DNA of 64,000 nucleotides, taken from Aureibaculum luteum. GTDB lineage: Bacteria > Bacteroidota > Bacteroidia > Flavobacteriales > Flavobacteriaceae. Positions 17,380-25,905 of this stretch are shown here, one piece after another (position 1 is the first letter of the stretch; every line of letters begins with the position of its first letter). The position numbers and the translations under genes were made by a program. Location: assembly GCF_003449015.1 (NCBI RefSeq), contig NZ_QRGD01000007.1:124001-188000 (forward strand). Reading direction: 5' to 3'. The notes beneath the pieces were generated by a model that ran no database searches, had not been told where the DNA came from, and saw only the letters and a program-made list of their open reading frames with translations.

Positions 17380-19014
17380 TTATTTTAAAAGATTTTGATA
17401 TTTATTTTCATCATTCAAGATTTGTACGGCTTCAATTATTGCCTTGTCATGAGATGCTTTATGGATATATTCTCCTTTTTTATAATAGTATCGTCTAACA
17501 ATTTCATTGGTTAATGCGTCTTTTATTTCAGATTCATTTTGTGATAATTCTTTAATTTTTTCACTATTAATTTTTGAAATTAAATTTTGATATTCTTTAT
17601 TTATACTTTCACTATAACCGTCTTTTTCAGCCGTTTTTAAAGCGTCTGATAATTTATTATCTGTTTCCGTTTTAAAGGCATCTTTATTTTCGGTTAGATA
17701 ATTAATAAAATCTTGATAATCTGATTCTTTAAGATTAAATGTTTCTGTAGCATCAATACTTTTATTTTTGTTTGTAAAAGTGTTAGCAAACATAAAAATA
17801 GCATCAGATTCTAATAATGCATGGGTAGCATTGGTTCTTTCTGTTTTAGATAATTTAATATCAGGTTCAATTCCACCCCCATCATAAACGGTTCTACCAT
17901 TCGAAGTTTTAAAGGCATTCCGTTTAATTTCTGAAAATTTTGGAATTTCACCATCTTTATTTTTATGAGTATAATCTAATTCTTGAATACATCTTCCGCT
18001 AGGCGTATAATATTTTGATATAGTTAATTTTAGCTGTGTTCCATAGGTTAGTTTTCTATAACGTTGCACTAAACCTTTTCCAAAAGAACGTTCACCGATA
18101 ATAACAGCTCGGTCTAAATCTTGTAAAGAGCCGGCAACAATTTCAGAGGCTGACGCAGAATATCGGTCTATTAAAACGGCAATAGGAATATCTAAATCTA
18201 TAGGCTCTCTTTTCGTTTTATAAGTATCACTCCACTTTTTTACTTTAGCTTTGGTAGTAACAACTACTTCATTTTTTGGAACAAAAAAGTTCGTTATTTC
18301 AACGGCTTCATTTAGTAATCCTCCACCATTTCCTCTAATATCTAAAACCAATTTAGTCATTCCTTGAGATTTCAAATCATCAAAGGCAGCTTTTACACTA
18401 GAAGACGCTTTTGTGTTAAACTTAATAAATGAGATATAACCAACTTGGTCATCTAACATTCTGTAGTAAGGAACTGGGTCAAATTCATTGGCCTCTCTGT
18501 TTATAGTAGCGATAAAAGTCTTGTCTTGTCTTTTTAACTCTAAACTAACTTTAGAATTAGGATTACCATTAAGCATTGACATGGCATCTATAGCAGGGAT
18601 TTTACTAAGTGCAAGTTCATTTATTTTTATAATTTGATCACCAGTTTTTAATCCAGCTTTATCTGCTGCAGCATCTTCATAAGCTTCAGCTATAAACAAT
18701 TTATTATCAATTATTTTTGTACTGGCACCAATTCCACCATTATCTGATGCGGCATTTATTCTTGCTTTTTCTACACCTTGCTCATCATAAAACCGCGTAT
18801 AAGGGTCTAATTCATTTAACATGTGGTCTATTGCAGCTTCTGTTAATTCGGCAGGATTAGTCTCGTCTATATAGTACATGTTTAGTTCTTTAAACAATGT
18901 AGTATAGATTTCTATTTGTTTGGCGACTTCAAAAAAGTCAGATTTATATCCAACCGATACTGTTAAAACAGTAATCAATACAGTAATAATTCCTAGTTGT
19001 TTAACTCTCTTCAT
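17380..19014 (-). CDS. S41-family C-terminal processing peptidase
   Basis: This is a 544-residue periplasmic protease. An N-terminal hydrophobic anchor or signal (1-22) is followed by a PDZ domain (about 90-165, with NGGIGASTKIIDNKLFIAE and KAGLKTGDQIIKIN). The S41 domain has LDIRGNGGG (224-232), the catalytic serine in YSASASEIVAGS (285-296) and the catalytic lysine in GERSFGKG (307-314). It would cleave exposed C-termini of envelope proteins. The gene overlaps rnpA by 14 bases, a pairing common in Flavobacteria. The C-terminal 150 residues are a charged helical extension found in this subfamily. Confidence 0.93.
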   Translation of the reverse strand: MKRVKQLGIITVLITVLTVSVGYKSDFFEVAKQIEIYTTLFKELNMYYIDETNPAELTEAAIDHMLNELDPYTRFYDEQGVEKARINAASDNGGIGASTKIIDNKLFIAEAYEDAAADKAGLKTGDQIIKINELALSKIPAIDAMSMLNGNPNSKVSLELKRQDKTFIATINREANEFDPVPYYRMLDDQVGYISFIKFNTKASSSVKAAFDDLKSQGMTKLVLDIRGNGGGLLNEAVEITNFFVPKNEVVVTTKAKVKKWSDTYKTKREPIDLDIPIAVLIDRYSASASEIVAGSLQDLDRAVIIGERSFGKGLVQRYRKLTYGTQLKLTISKYYTPSGRCIQELDYTHKNKDGEIPKFSEIKRNAFKTSNGRTVYDGGGIEPDIKLSKTERTNATHALLESDAIFMFANTFTNKNKSIDATETFNLKESDYQDFINYLTENKDAFKTETDNKLSDALKTAEKDGYSESINKEYQNLISKINSEKIKELSQNESEIKDALTNEIVRRYYYKKGEYIHKASHDKAIIEAVQILNDENKYQNLLK

Positions 19015-19393
19015 GCTGGCAAGACTTGATTTTATCAGATAACCTTTTTAATAAAAGTATCAATTTTTCTTCTATTTCAACGTATTTTAACTCGTTTTCG
19101 TCTAAATAGGTAAACATAATAATATGCTTTTCTTCAATGCTGCTGTATAAAATATGCTTGTTTTTACGATAAGCCTCTCTCATCAATCGTTTAATTCTGT
19201 TTCTATCCACTGCTTTTTTAAACCTACGTTTTGGGGCTGAAAAGGCTACTTTTATTAGGTAATTAGAAGAATGTTCTGATTGTAAATATACCAAACGTAG
19301 TGGGAATTTTGATAAGGATTTTCCCTTATCAAATAGTTCTCCAATAAGGATTTTGCTTTTCAGCTTTTCTTCTTTTTTTAATGTAAATTTCAG
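19001..19393 (-). CDS. rnpA: Ribonuclease P protein component
   Basis: This is the protein subunit of RNase P, which matures the 5' ends of tRNAs. The conserved core KVAFSAPKRRFKKAVDRNRIKRLMREAYR includes the RNR signature. The obvious N-terminal part KFTLKKEEKLKSKILIGELF continues upstream of any ATG. An in-frame TAA lies eight codons before it, and the best-placed initiator is CTG at 19391-19393 (giving 130 residues). A TTG at 19294 would delete this conserved region. The gene is read toward the S41 peptidase gene, which it overlaps by 14 bases. Product certain; start codon inferred. Confidence 0.9.
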   Translation of the reverse strand: MKFTLKKEEKLKSKILIGELFDKGKSLSKFPLRLVYLQSEHSSNYLIKVAFSAPKRRFKKAVDRNRIKRLMREAYRKNKHILYSSIEEKHIIMFTYLDENELKYVEIEEKLILLLKRLSDKIKSCQHEES

Positions 19394-19439
19394 TTGATTT
19401 AGTTTTTGAAATTAATAAATAACTAGATAATTAAAATTT

Positions 19440-19468
19440 AAGAGCAAACGTATTTAGTTGTTGCTCTT
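19440..19468. other. Hairpin in the rnpA/acyl-CoA dehydrogenase divergent gap
   Basis: Perfect 8-base arms AAGAGCAA (19440-19447) and TTGCTCTT (19461-19468) surround a 13-base loop. It lies between two divergent genes, so it is not an ordinary terminator for either. No coding sequence lies here. Confidence 0.5.
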
Positions 19469-19483
19469 GTTCTCACATTAAGA

Positions 19484-19519
19484 TTTTAACCATTACCTTT
19501 AAGGTAGTAATGGTTAAAA
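19484..19519. other. Strong 13-bp hairpin in the same divergent gap
   Basis: Perfect arms TTTTAACCATTAC (19484-19496) and GTAATGGTTAAAA (19507-19519) flank a 10-base loop, itself part of a short CCTT-T-AAGG palindrome. It has no clear run of T on either strand after the stem. It could be a small RNA structure, a 5' leader element or a protein-binding site. Confidence 0.55.
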
Positions 19520-19600
19520 GTATATTAATGTTTAAATTATATAAACAAATGTAGTCAATAAACTATTTAGAAAAAAACACAATAAAATGACTTAAATCGT

Positions 19601-19608
19601 TATTTTTG
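19601..19608 (+). promoter_or_regulatory. -7 promoter element of the acyl-CoA dehydrogenase gene
   Basis: TATTTTTG matches TAnnTTTG and lies 19 bases before the ATG at 19628, predicting a short leader of about a dozen bases. No good -33 box is visible. Confidence 0.45.
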
Positions 19609-19627
19609 AATACTAAATATTAAGAAA

Positions 19628-20806
19628 ATGTCACAAGATTTATTTCAAGCCCCAGATTATTACCAATTGGATGATTTATTAACCGATGAACATAAATTGG
19701 TTAGAGATGCAGCCAGAGAGTGGGTAAAGCGAGAAGTTTCACCAATAATAGAGGATTATGCTCAAAAAGCGGAATTCCCAACTCAAATTATTAAAGGATT
19801 GGCTGAAATAGGTGCTTTTGGACCATATATTCCTGAAGAGTATGGAGGAGCAGGTTTAGACCAAATTTCTTACGGATTAATTATGCAGGAAATAGAGCGT
19901 GGTGATTCTGGTGTACGCTCAACGGCATCTGTACAATCTTCTTTAGTTATGTACCCTATTTGGAAATATGGTAACGAAGCTCAATGTCAAAAATATTTAC
20001 CCAAATTAGCTTCTGGTGAATTTATGGGCTGTTTTGGACTTACAGAACCAGACCATGGATCGAATCCTTCAGGAATGGTGACTAATTTTAAAGATAAAGG
20101 AGATCATTATTTACTAAATGGAGCAAAAATGTGGATTTCTAATGCACCATTTGCTGATATTGCAGTAGTTTGGGCTAAGGATGAGTCGGGTAGAATTCAC
20201 GGGCTTGTTGTAGAACGTGGTATGGAAGGGTTTACAACACCAACAACACATAATAAATGGTCTTTAAGAGCTTCAGCCACCGGAGAATTGATTTTTGATA
20301 ATGTAAAAGTCCCAAAAGAGAATTTATTACCAAAAAAATCTGGACTTGGAGCACCATTAGGTTGCTTGGATTCCGCTAGATTTGGAATTGCCTGGGGAGC
20401 AATTGGAGCGGCAATGGATTGTTACGATACTGCGTTGAGATATTCGAAAGAGCGTATGCAATTTGGTAAACCTATTGGAGCATTTCAATTGCAACAGAAA
20501 AAGTTGGCTGAAATGATTACCGAAATTACAAAAGCTCAATTATTGGCTTGGCGGTTAGGCGTTTTACGTAATGAAGGAAAAGCAACCTCAGCACAAATAT
20601 CGATGGCAAAAAGGAATAACGTTGATATGGCGTTAAAAATAACTAGAGAAGCGAGGCAAATGTTAGGAGGTATGGGAATAACAGGTGAATACTCTATTAT
20701 GAGGCATATGATGAATTTAGAATCTGTAATTACTTATGAAGGTACGCATGATATCCATTTGTTAATTACAGGGCTAGATGTAACAGGATTGAATGCCTTT
20801 AAATAA
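19628..20806 (+). CDS. Acyl-CoA dehydrogenase, glutaryl-CoA dehydrogenase-like
   Basis: This is a 392-residue flavoprotein that oxidises an acyl-CoA at C2-C3 using FAD and passes electrons to ETF. The N-terminal helical domain, the FAD/substrate segment CFGLTEPDHGSNP (about 135-147) and the C-terminal SLRASATGELIFDNVKVP are typical. MLGGMGITGEYSIMRHMMNLESV precedes the catalytic base in TYEGTHDIH (Glu about 371). The glutaryl-CoA branch matches best, implying lysine/tryptophan breakdown via decarboxylation to crotonyl-CoA, but plain acyl-CoA oxidation cannot be excluded. It is a single gene with its own promoter. Confidence 0.9.
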   Translation: MSQDLFQAPDYYQLDDLLTDEHKLVRDAAREWVKREVSPIIEDYAQKAEFPTQIIKGLAEIGAFGPYIPEEYGGAGLDQISYGLIMQEIERGDSGVRSTASVQSSLVMYPIWKYGNEAQCQKYLPKLASGEFMGCFGLTEPDHGSNPSGMVTNFKDKGDHYLLNGAKMWISNAPFADIAVVWAKDESGRIHGLVVERGMEGFTTPTTHNKWSLRASATGELIFDNVKVPKENLLPKKSGLGAPLGCLDSARFGIAWGAIGAAMDCYDTALRYSKERMQFGKPIGAFQLQQKKLAEMITEITKAQLLAWRLGVLRNEGKATSAQISMAKRNNVDMALKITREARQMLGGMGITGEYSIMRHMMNLESVITYEGTHDIHLLITGLDVTGLNAFK

Positions 20807-20824
20807 AATATTTTATATTTACAT

Positions 20825-21220
20825 ATGCGATATATTTTAATATTTTTAATACTCTTTATTTATTATCCATCAAATGGACAAATCATTATTTCAGAAAAAG
20901 GACATCCAGAACATGTTATTGTAGGAGCAATAATTGGTGGAGGTACTTCTTATTTAGTTTATAAGAAAACAAACAGCAAATTAAAAGCTTGGCTAATTGG
21001 TGCTGCAACAGCTTCAGTTGTTGGGTATTTAAAGGAGGTTGTTGATCCTAAATGGTTCAATGGTACAAGAAGTAAAAAAGACTTTCAATATAGTGTGCTA
21101 GGTGGAATAATTGGTGCTAGTATAATTATTCCTTTAAAACGAAGAAAACCAAAAAAAACTCCAAATATTGATGCGGCTTTTAATCAACAAAATTCAGCTT
21201 ACGATCAATTGAATAATTAA
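20825..21220 (+). CDS. Small YfiM-like membrane protein
   Basis: This is a 131-residue protein. It has an N-terminal hydrophobic signal or anchor (MRYILIFLILFIYYPSNGQ), two glycine-rich hydrophobic stretches (about 30-45 and 53-68) and a third at about 91-104, ending in a basic tail. GYLKEVVDPKW followed by DFQYSVLGGIIGA resembles the YfiM/DUF2279 type of small envelope protein (KE...D...S..D....N.G). Function is unknown. It follows the acyl-CoA dehydrogenase by 18 bases, so may be transcribed with it, though no functional link is evident. Confidence 0.6.
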   Translation: MRYILIFLILFIYYPSNGQIIISEKGHPEHVIVGAIIGGGTSYLVYKKTNSKLKAWLIGAATASVVGYLKEVVDPKWFNGTRSKKDFQYSVLGGIIGASIIIPLKRRKPKKTPNIDAAFNQQNSAYDQLNN

Positions 21221-21235
21221 ATATTTAAAGATGTG

Positions 21236-22282
21236 TTATTCGTACATTTCCTTATAATAATCTTTATAAGCACCAGATGTAACATTGTTCAACCATTGTT
21301 CGTTTTCTAAATACCAATCAATGGTTTTAGACAAGCCTTCTTCAAAAGTTACAGAAGGTTTCCAACCTAATTCTTTATTAAGTTTTGTAGCATCGATAGC
21401 ATAACGTTTATCGTGACCCGCTCTATCTTTTACAAAAGTGATTAATTTTGCTGAAGTTCCCTCAGGTTGATTTAATTTTATATCCATTTGCTCACACAAT
21501 ACCTTAATTAAGTTCAGGTTTGTCCACTCGTTAAATCCACCAATATTATAAGTATCGGCAAGTTTACCCTTATGAAATATTAAATCGATTGCTTTGGCAT
21601 GGTCTTCAACAAAAAGCCAATCTCTTGTGTAATTTCCATCACCGTAAACTGGTAAATTTTTACCAGTTCTGATGTTGTGGATAAATAATGGAATTAATTT
21701 TTCTGGAAATTGATTTGCACCATAATTATTAGAACAGTTACTTATTACAAAAGGTAATTTATAGGTGTTTCCAAATGATCGAACTACATGGTCAGATGCT
21801 GCTTTAGAAGCAGCATAAGGTGATTGAGGGTCATAAGATGTGGTTTCAGTAAACAATCCTGTTTTACCTAAGGAACCGTATACTTCATCTGTGGAAACAT
21901 GATAGAATAATTTATCTTCGAAATTGTCTTTCCATAAATCGCGAAATGCATTTAATAAATTAGCAGTTCCCAACACATTGGTTTCAATAAAATCATTGGG
22001 ATTGGTAATGGATCTATCGACATGACTTTCAGCAGCCAAGTGAATTACCCCATCAAATTTATGCTCTTGAAATAGATTATTAATAAAGTCTATATCTTTA
22101 ATGTTTCCTTTGACAAAAGAATAATTTGAAGCATCAGAAATATCTGCGATATTTTCTAAATTCCCTGCATAGGTTAATGCATCTAAATTATAAATATGAT
22201 ACTTAGGATAATTAGTAACGAATAGTCTAACAACGTGAGCTCCAATAAATCCAGCTCCTCCAGTAATTAATATGTTTTTCAT
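21236..22282 (-). CDS. rfbB: dTDP-glucose 4,6-dehydratase
   Basis: This is a 348-residue extended SDR enzyme converting dTDP-glucose to dTDP-4-keto-6-deoxyglucose. The NAD loop is TGGAGFIGAHV (7-17). STDEVYGSLG holds the Asp-Glu pair characteristic of the dehydratase, and the catalytic YxxxK lies in PYAASKAASDH. SNCSNNYGANQFPEKLIPLF is diagnostic for RmlB. It is last in the run aminotransferase-ugd-galE-rfbB, 33 bases from galE. rmlA, rmlC and rmlD are not in this window, so whether rhamnose or another 6-deoxysugar results is undecided. Confidence 0.94.
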   Translation of the reverse strand: MKNILITGGAGFIGAHVVRLFVTNYPKYHIYNLDALTYAGNLENIADISDASNYSFVKGNIKDIDFINNLFQEHKFDGVIHLAAESHVDRSITNPNDFIETNVLGTANLLNAFRDLWKDNFEDKLFYHVSTDEVYGSLGKTGLFTETTSYDPQSPYAASKAASDHVVRSFGNTYKLPFVISNCSNNYGANQFPEKLIPLFIHNIRTGKNLPVYGDGNYTRDWLFVEDHAKAIDLIFHKGKLADTYNIGGFNEWTNLNLIKVLCEQMDIKLNQPEGTSAKLITFVKDRAGHDKRYAIDATKLNKELGWKPSVTFEEGLSKTIDWYLENEQWLNNVTSGAYKDYYKEMYE

Positions 22283-22315
22283 GTCTATGTTATTCCGACG
22301 AAAATAAGATTTTTT

Positions 22316-23329
22316 TTATTTCAAGGTCTCTTGCCAATTCCAAGCAGATGCCAATGCATCTTCTAAGCTGAGTTCAGCTTTCCATTTCAGCTCATTTTGA
22401 GCATAAGTGGTATCCGCATAAGCTTCTGTAATGTCACCTTCACGGCGATCAACAATTTTATAGTTTAATTTTTTATTTGTAGCCTTTTCAAAAGCCTTTA
22501 TAACATCTAAAACTGAACTACCTTTGCCTGTACCAATATTAAAGACCTCAAAATTTGATTTATTATCACCTTTCAATAATCTTTTCATAGCTACCGTATG
22601 GGCTTTTGCTAAATCAACAACATGAATATAATCACGCACTGCGGTACCATCTGGTGTTGGGTAATCGCCACCAAATATGGAAAGTTCTTTCCTCATTCCA
22701 GCTGCTGTTTGTGTTACATAAGGAATTAAGTTTTGTGGTACTCCAATAGGTAGCTCTCCTATTTTAGTCGTTTTATGAGCTCCAATAGGATTAAAATAAC
22801 GTAACGCAATGGCATTTAAATCAGAAACCTTAGAAGCATCAGAAATAATTTCTTCTCCAATCTGTTTAGTGTTCCCGTAAGGAGATTCCGCAGTTTTGAA
22901 TGGAGCACTTTCGGTAATAGGCATAGTGTCAGCTTGACCATAAACGGTACATGAAGAACTAAAAATAAAGTTATTCACCTTATTGACAGTCATTTCTTCC
23001 AACAAATAAATTAATGTTGAAATATTGTTGTGATAATATTTCAAAGGTTTTTCAACACTTTCACCAACCGCTTTGGAGGCTGCGAAATGAATAACACCTA
23101 GTATGTCCTTATGCTTCTTAAAAAATTCCTGAATGGAAGGCTTGTTCTTTAAATCTAATTCTTCAAATAAAGGCTTTTTACCTGTAATTGAAATTATCTT
23201 ATCCAAAACATCAATTGTGGTATTAGATAGGTCGTCAATTATAACAACTTCATAACCTTCGTTTTGTAGTTCAACAACAGTATGTGAACCTATAAAACCA
23301 AGACCTCCGGTAACTAATATTTTGCTCAT
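22316..23329 (-). CDS. galE: UDP-glucose 4-epimerase
   Basis: This is a 337-residue SDR epimerase interconverting UDP-glucose and UDP-galactose (possibly also the N-acetyl forms). The NAD loop TGGLGFIGSHT (7-17), SSSCTVYGQ with the catalytic serine/threonine, and YGNTK with the catalytic tyrosine and lysine are present. LRYFNPIGAH, VRDYIHVVDLA and YKIVDRREGDI are GalE hallmarks. It lies 6 bases after ugd and feeds UDP-galactose to glycan synthesis. Length is normal and nothing is missing. Confidence 0.95.
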   Translation of the reverse strand: MSKILVTGGLGFIGSHTVVELQNEGYEVVIIDDLSNTTIDVLDKIISITGKKPLFEELDLKNKPSIQEFFKKHKDILGVIHFAASKAVGESVEKPLKYYHNNISTLIYLLEEMTVNKVNNFIFSSSCTVYGQADTMPITESAPFKTAESPYGNTKQIGEEIISDASKVSDLNAIALRYFNPIGAHKTTKIGELPIGVPQNLIPYVTQTAAGMRKELSIFGGDYPTPDGTAVRDYIHVVDLAKAHTVAMKRLLKGDNKSNFEVFNIGTGKGSSVLDVIKAFEKATNKKLNYKIVDRREGDITEAYADTTYAQNELKWKAELSLEDALASAWNWQETLK

Positions 23330-23335
23330 AAGTAG

Positions 23336-24652
23336 CTATTGTAATTTTACAATTTTTCTTCCAACTGACTCATAATGAAATCCATTGTGCTTCATGGCAT
23401 CTAAATCAAACATATTTCTACCGTCAAAAATGATAGGGTTTTTTAAAAGTCTTTTAATTTTTTCAAAACTTGGTTGTGTAAATTCGCTCCACTCGGTACA
23501 AATTAACAAACAGTCCGCATCTTCTAAAATATCGTAGGCATTTTTTCCAAATTGGATTTTATCACCATAAATACGTTCGATATTTGGCATGGCTTCAGGA
23601 TCATATGCTGTAATTTTAACATCTTGTAATAACAATTCGTTAATTACATCAATAGCCGGTGCTTCCCTTACATCATCTGTATTGGGTTTAAATGCTAATC
23701 CCCATATGGCAACTTTTTTACCTTTTAAATTTTTATTAAAATAACGAGATACTTTAGGAACTAAAGATTTTTTTTGTTGGACGTTAACATCCAAAACTGA
23801 TTTTAAAATTTTAAAATCGTAATTGGCTTCATCACTAGATTTTACTAAAGCATTTACATCTTTCGGAAAACAAGAACCTCCGTAACCTATACCGGGGTAT
23901 AAAAAGCGGTTTCCTATTCTCGAATCTGAGCCCATACCAATTCTTACCATATCAACATCTGAACCTATGATTTCACAGAGATTTGCAACCTCATTCATAA
24001 AGGTGATTTTAGTCGCTAAAAAACAATTCGAAGCATATTTTGTAAGTTCAGACGAACGTTCATCCATAAAGATGATAGGTCGTTTTGTGCTAATGAAAGG
24101 CTTATACAATTTTGATAAAATAGATTTAGCCTTTTTACTTTTTGAACCAATAATTATACGCTCAGGTTCCATAAAATCTTTTACAGCATAACCTTCACGC
24201 AAAAATTCAGGATTTGAAACGACGTCAAACGCTACATTAGTATGACTCGAAATTATATCTTTAACAATATCAGATGTACCTACAGGCACCGTACTTTTAT
24301 TAATGATTACTTTATAACCTTTTATCATTTTACCCAAATCATGGGCAACACCTTTAACATAAGATAAATCAGCAGATCCATCTTCGTCTTGCGGCGTAGG
24401 TAATGCTAAAAATATAACTGATGAATTTTGAATTGCTTCCTTTAAATTAGTGGTAAAGTGTAATCTATCCCCTTCAATATTTTTATTAAAAAGTTCTTCT
24501 AAATTGGGTTCATAAATAGGTATTATACCATTTTTCATGGCCTTTACCTTGTCTTCATCAATATCAACACAAGTAACATTGTTACCCATATCTGCTAGAC
24601 AAGTTCCTGTCACTAAACCTACATACCCTGTACCTATTACAGTTAAATTCAT
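23336..24652 (-). CDS. ugd: UDP-glucose 6-dehydrogenase
   Basis: This is a 438-residue NAD-dependent enzyme of the UDP-glucose/GDP-mannose dehydrogenase family. It makes the UDP-uronic acid by two successive oxidations. The N-terminal loop is GTGYVGLVTG (7-16). NPEFLREGYAVKDFMEPERI lies mid-protein, the catalytic cysteine is in GYGGSCFPKDV (Cys about 260), and the C-terminal NAD fold has WGLAFKPNTDDVREAPA. UDP-glucuronate is the likely product; UDP-N-acetyl sugars are used by relatives. It is two bases from the aminotransferase gene and six from galE, clearly one operon. Confidence 0.93.
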   Translation of the reverse strand: MNLTVIGTGYVGLVTGTCLADMGNNVTCVDIDEDKVKAMKNGIIPIYEPNLEELFNKNIEGDRLHFTTNLKEAIQNSSVIFLALPTPQDEDGSADLSYVKGVAHDLGKMIKGYKVIINKSTVPVGTSDIVKDIISSHTNVAFDVVSNPEFLREGYAVKDFMEPERIIIGSKSKKAKSILSKLYKPFISTKRPIIFMDERSSELTKYASNCFLATKITFMNEVANLCEIIGSDVDMVRIGMGSDSRIGNRFLYPGIGYGGSCFPKDVNALVKSSDEANYDFKILKSVLDVNVQQKKSLVPKVSRYFNKNLKGKKVAIWGLAFKPNTDDVREAPAIDVINELLLQDVKITAYDPEAMPNIERIYGDKIQFGKNAYDILEDADCLLICTEWSEFTQPSFEKIKRLLKNPIIFDGRNMFDLDAMKHNGFHYESVGRKIVKLQ

Positions 24653-24654
24653 AA

Positions 24655-25821
24655 TTATTTATTTATAAAATTCAATATCGTTTTAGCAATAAAATCTTGC
24701 TGCTCATGTTCTAACTCTGTATGCATTGGTAAGGAAATAACCGATTTTATCAATTCATTTGTAACTGGAAAATCTGCTTCATTATAACGCTTATCAGCAT
24801 ATGCTTTTTGACTGTGTAAAGGCACTGGATAATAAATAGCACATGGTATGTTATTATCTAATAAATGCTGGTGTAATGCATTTCTATCAACGTCAACTAC
24901 CCTTAAGGTATACTGATGGAAAACATGACAATTACAGGTGTCGCAAATCTCATTGCCATTTTTATTGCAGTTGTAAGTCACTGAAGGAGTAATAATATTT
25001 TTAGAAGCTTTAAAGGCATTATTGTAATATTTAGCAGCATTTCTTCTAGCATTACAATAGGCATCTAAATGTGGTAATTTGGCACTGAGTACAACCGCTT
25101 GAATACCATCTAAACGGGAATTTACACCTACTTCATCGTGATAATATCGTTGGTACATTCCATGATTTACAATACCGCGTAATTTATGAGCTAAATCGTC
25201 ATCATTTGTAAAAATAGCACCACCATCACCATAACAACCTAAATTTTTAGAAGGAAAAAATGAAGTGGTTCCTACGTTTCCAATGGTTCCTGCTTTCTGT
25301 TTTGTACCATTAGCAAAAGTATAGTCTGCACCAATCGCTTGAGCATTATCTTCAATAACATATAAGTTATGTTCTTGAGCGACTTCTAAAATTGCTTCCA
25401 TATTTGCACATTGTCCAAATAAATGTACAGGTACAATAGCCTTAGTTTTTGGAGTTATCGCTTTTTTAAGAGCTTCAATATCTATATTAAATGTATCTGC
25501 TTCAACATCAACTAACACAGGTGTTAATTTTAATAATGCAATAACTTCAACAGTTGCAGCAAAAGTAAAATCTGCTGTAATTACCTCATCTCCTTGCTCA
25601 AGGCCTAAACCCATCATGGCAATTTGTAAAGCATCCGTGCCATTGGCACATGGAATTACATGTTTAACGTTGAGGTACTCTTCTAATTCTTGTTGAAATT
25701 GTTTTACTTCGGGTCCATTGATAAAAGAAGTATTATCAATTACTTTTTGAATAGAAGTATCTATTTGCCCTTTAATTCTTTTATATTGACTTTTTAAGTC
25801 AACCATTTCAATTGGTTTCAT
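24655..25821 (-). CDS. DegT/DnrJ/EryC1-family sugar aminotransferase
   Basis: This is a 388-residue PLP enzyme transferring an amino group to a keto-sugar nucleotide. FINGPEVKQFQQELEEYL, PCANGTDALQIAMMGLG and the PLP lysine region FFPSKNLGCYGDGGAIF (Lys about 193) define the family. An insert before HVFHQYTLRV is unusually rich in cysteine (four Cys in a C-x7-C-x2-C-x-C spacing, about 277-290), which could bind metal. It is closest to WbpE/WlbE-like enzymes acting on UDP-3-keto uronates, which fits the adjacent ugd. The dehydrogenase and acetyltransferase such a pathway needs are not in the window. It is first gene of its operon. Confidence 0.88.
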   Translation of the reverse strand: MKPIEMVDLKSQYKRIKGQIDTSIQKVIDNTSFINGPEVKQFQQELEEYLNVKHVIPCANGTDALQIAMMGLGLEQGDEVITADFTFAATVEVIALLKLTPVLVDVEADTFNIDIEALKKAITPKTKAIVPVHLFGQCANMEAILEVAQEHNLYVIEDNAQAIGADYTFANGTKQKAGTIGNVGTTSFFPSKNLGCYGDGGAIFTNDDDLAHKLRGIVNHGMYQRYYHDEVGVNSRLDGIQAVVLSAKLPHLDAYCNARRNAAKYYNNAFKASKNIITPSVTYNCNKNGNEICDTCNCHVFHQYTLRVVDVDRNALHQHLLDNNIPCAIYYPVPLHSQKAYADKRYNEADFPVTNELIKSVISLPMHTELEHEQQDFIAKTILNFINK

Positions 25822-25848
25822 TCGTTATGGTTTTTAACAATAAACGCA

Positions 25849-25856
25849 CAAAATTA
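25849..25856 (-). promoter_or_regulatory. Promoter of the aminotransferase-ugd-galE-rfbB operon
   Basis: On the minus strand TAATTTTG matches TAnnTTTG, 27 bases upstream of the ATG at 25821. A TTTG (25881-25884) lies 24 bases further upstream, slightly longer than the usual -33/-7 spacing. Confidence 0.5.
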
Positions 25857-25905
25857 CAAATTATTTAACGCCTAATCTTACAAATTCATATTTTAGCCAA
25901 ATCTT

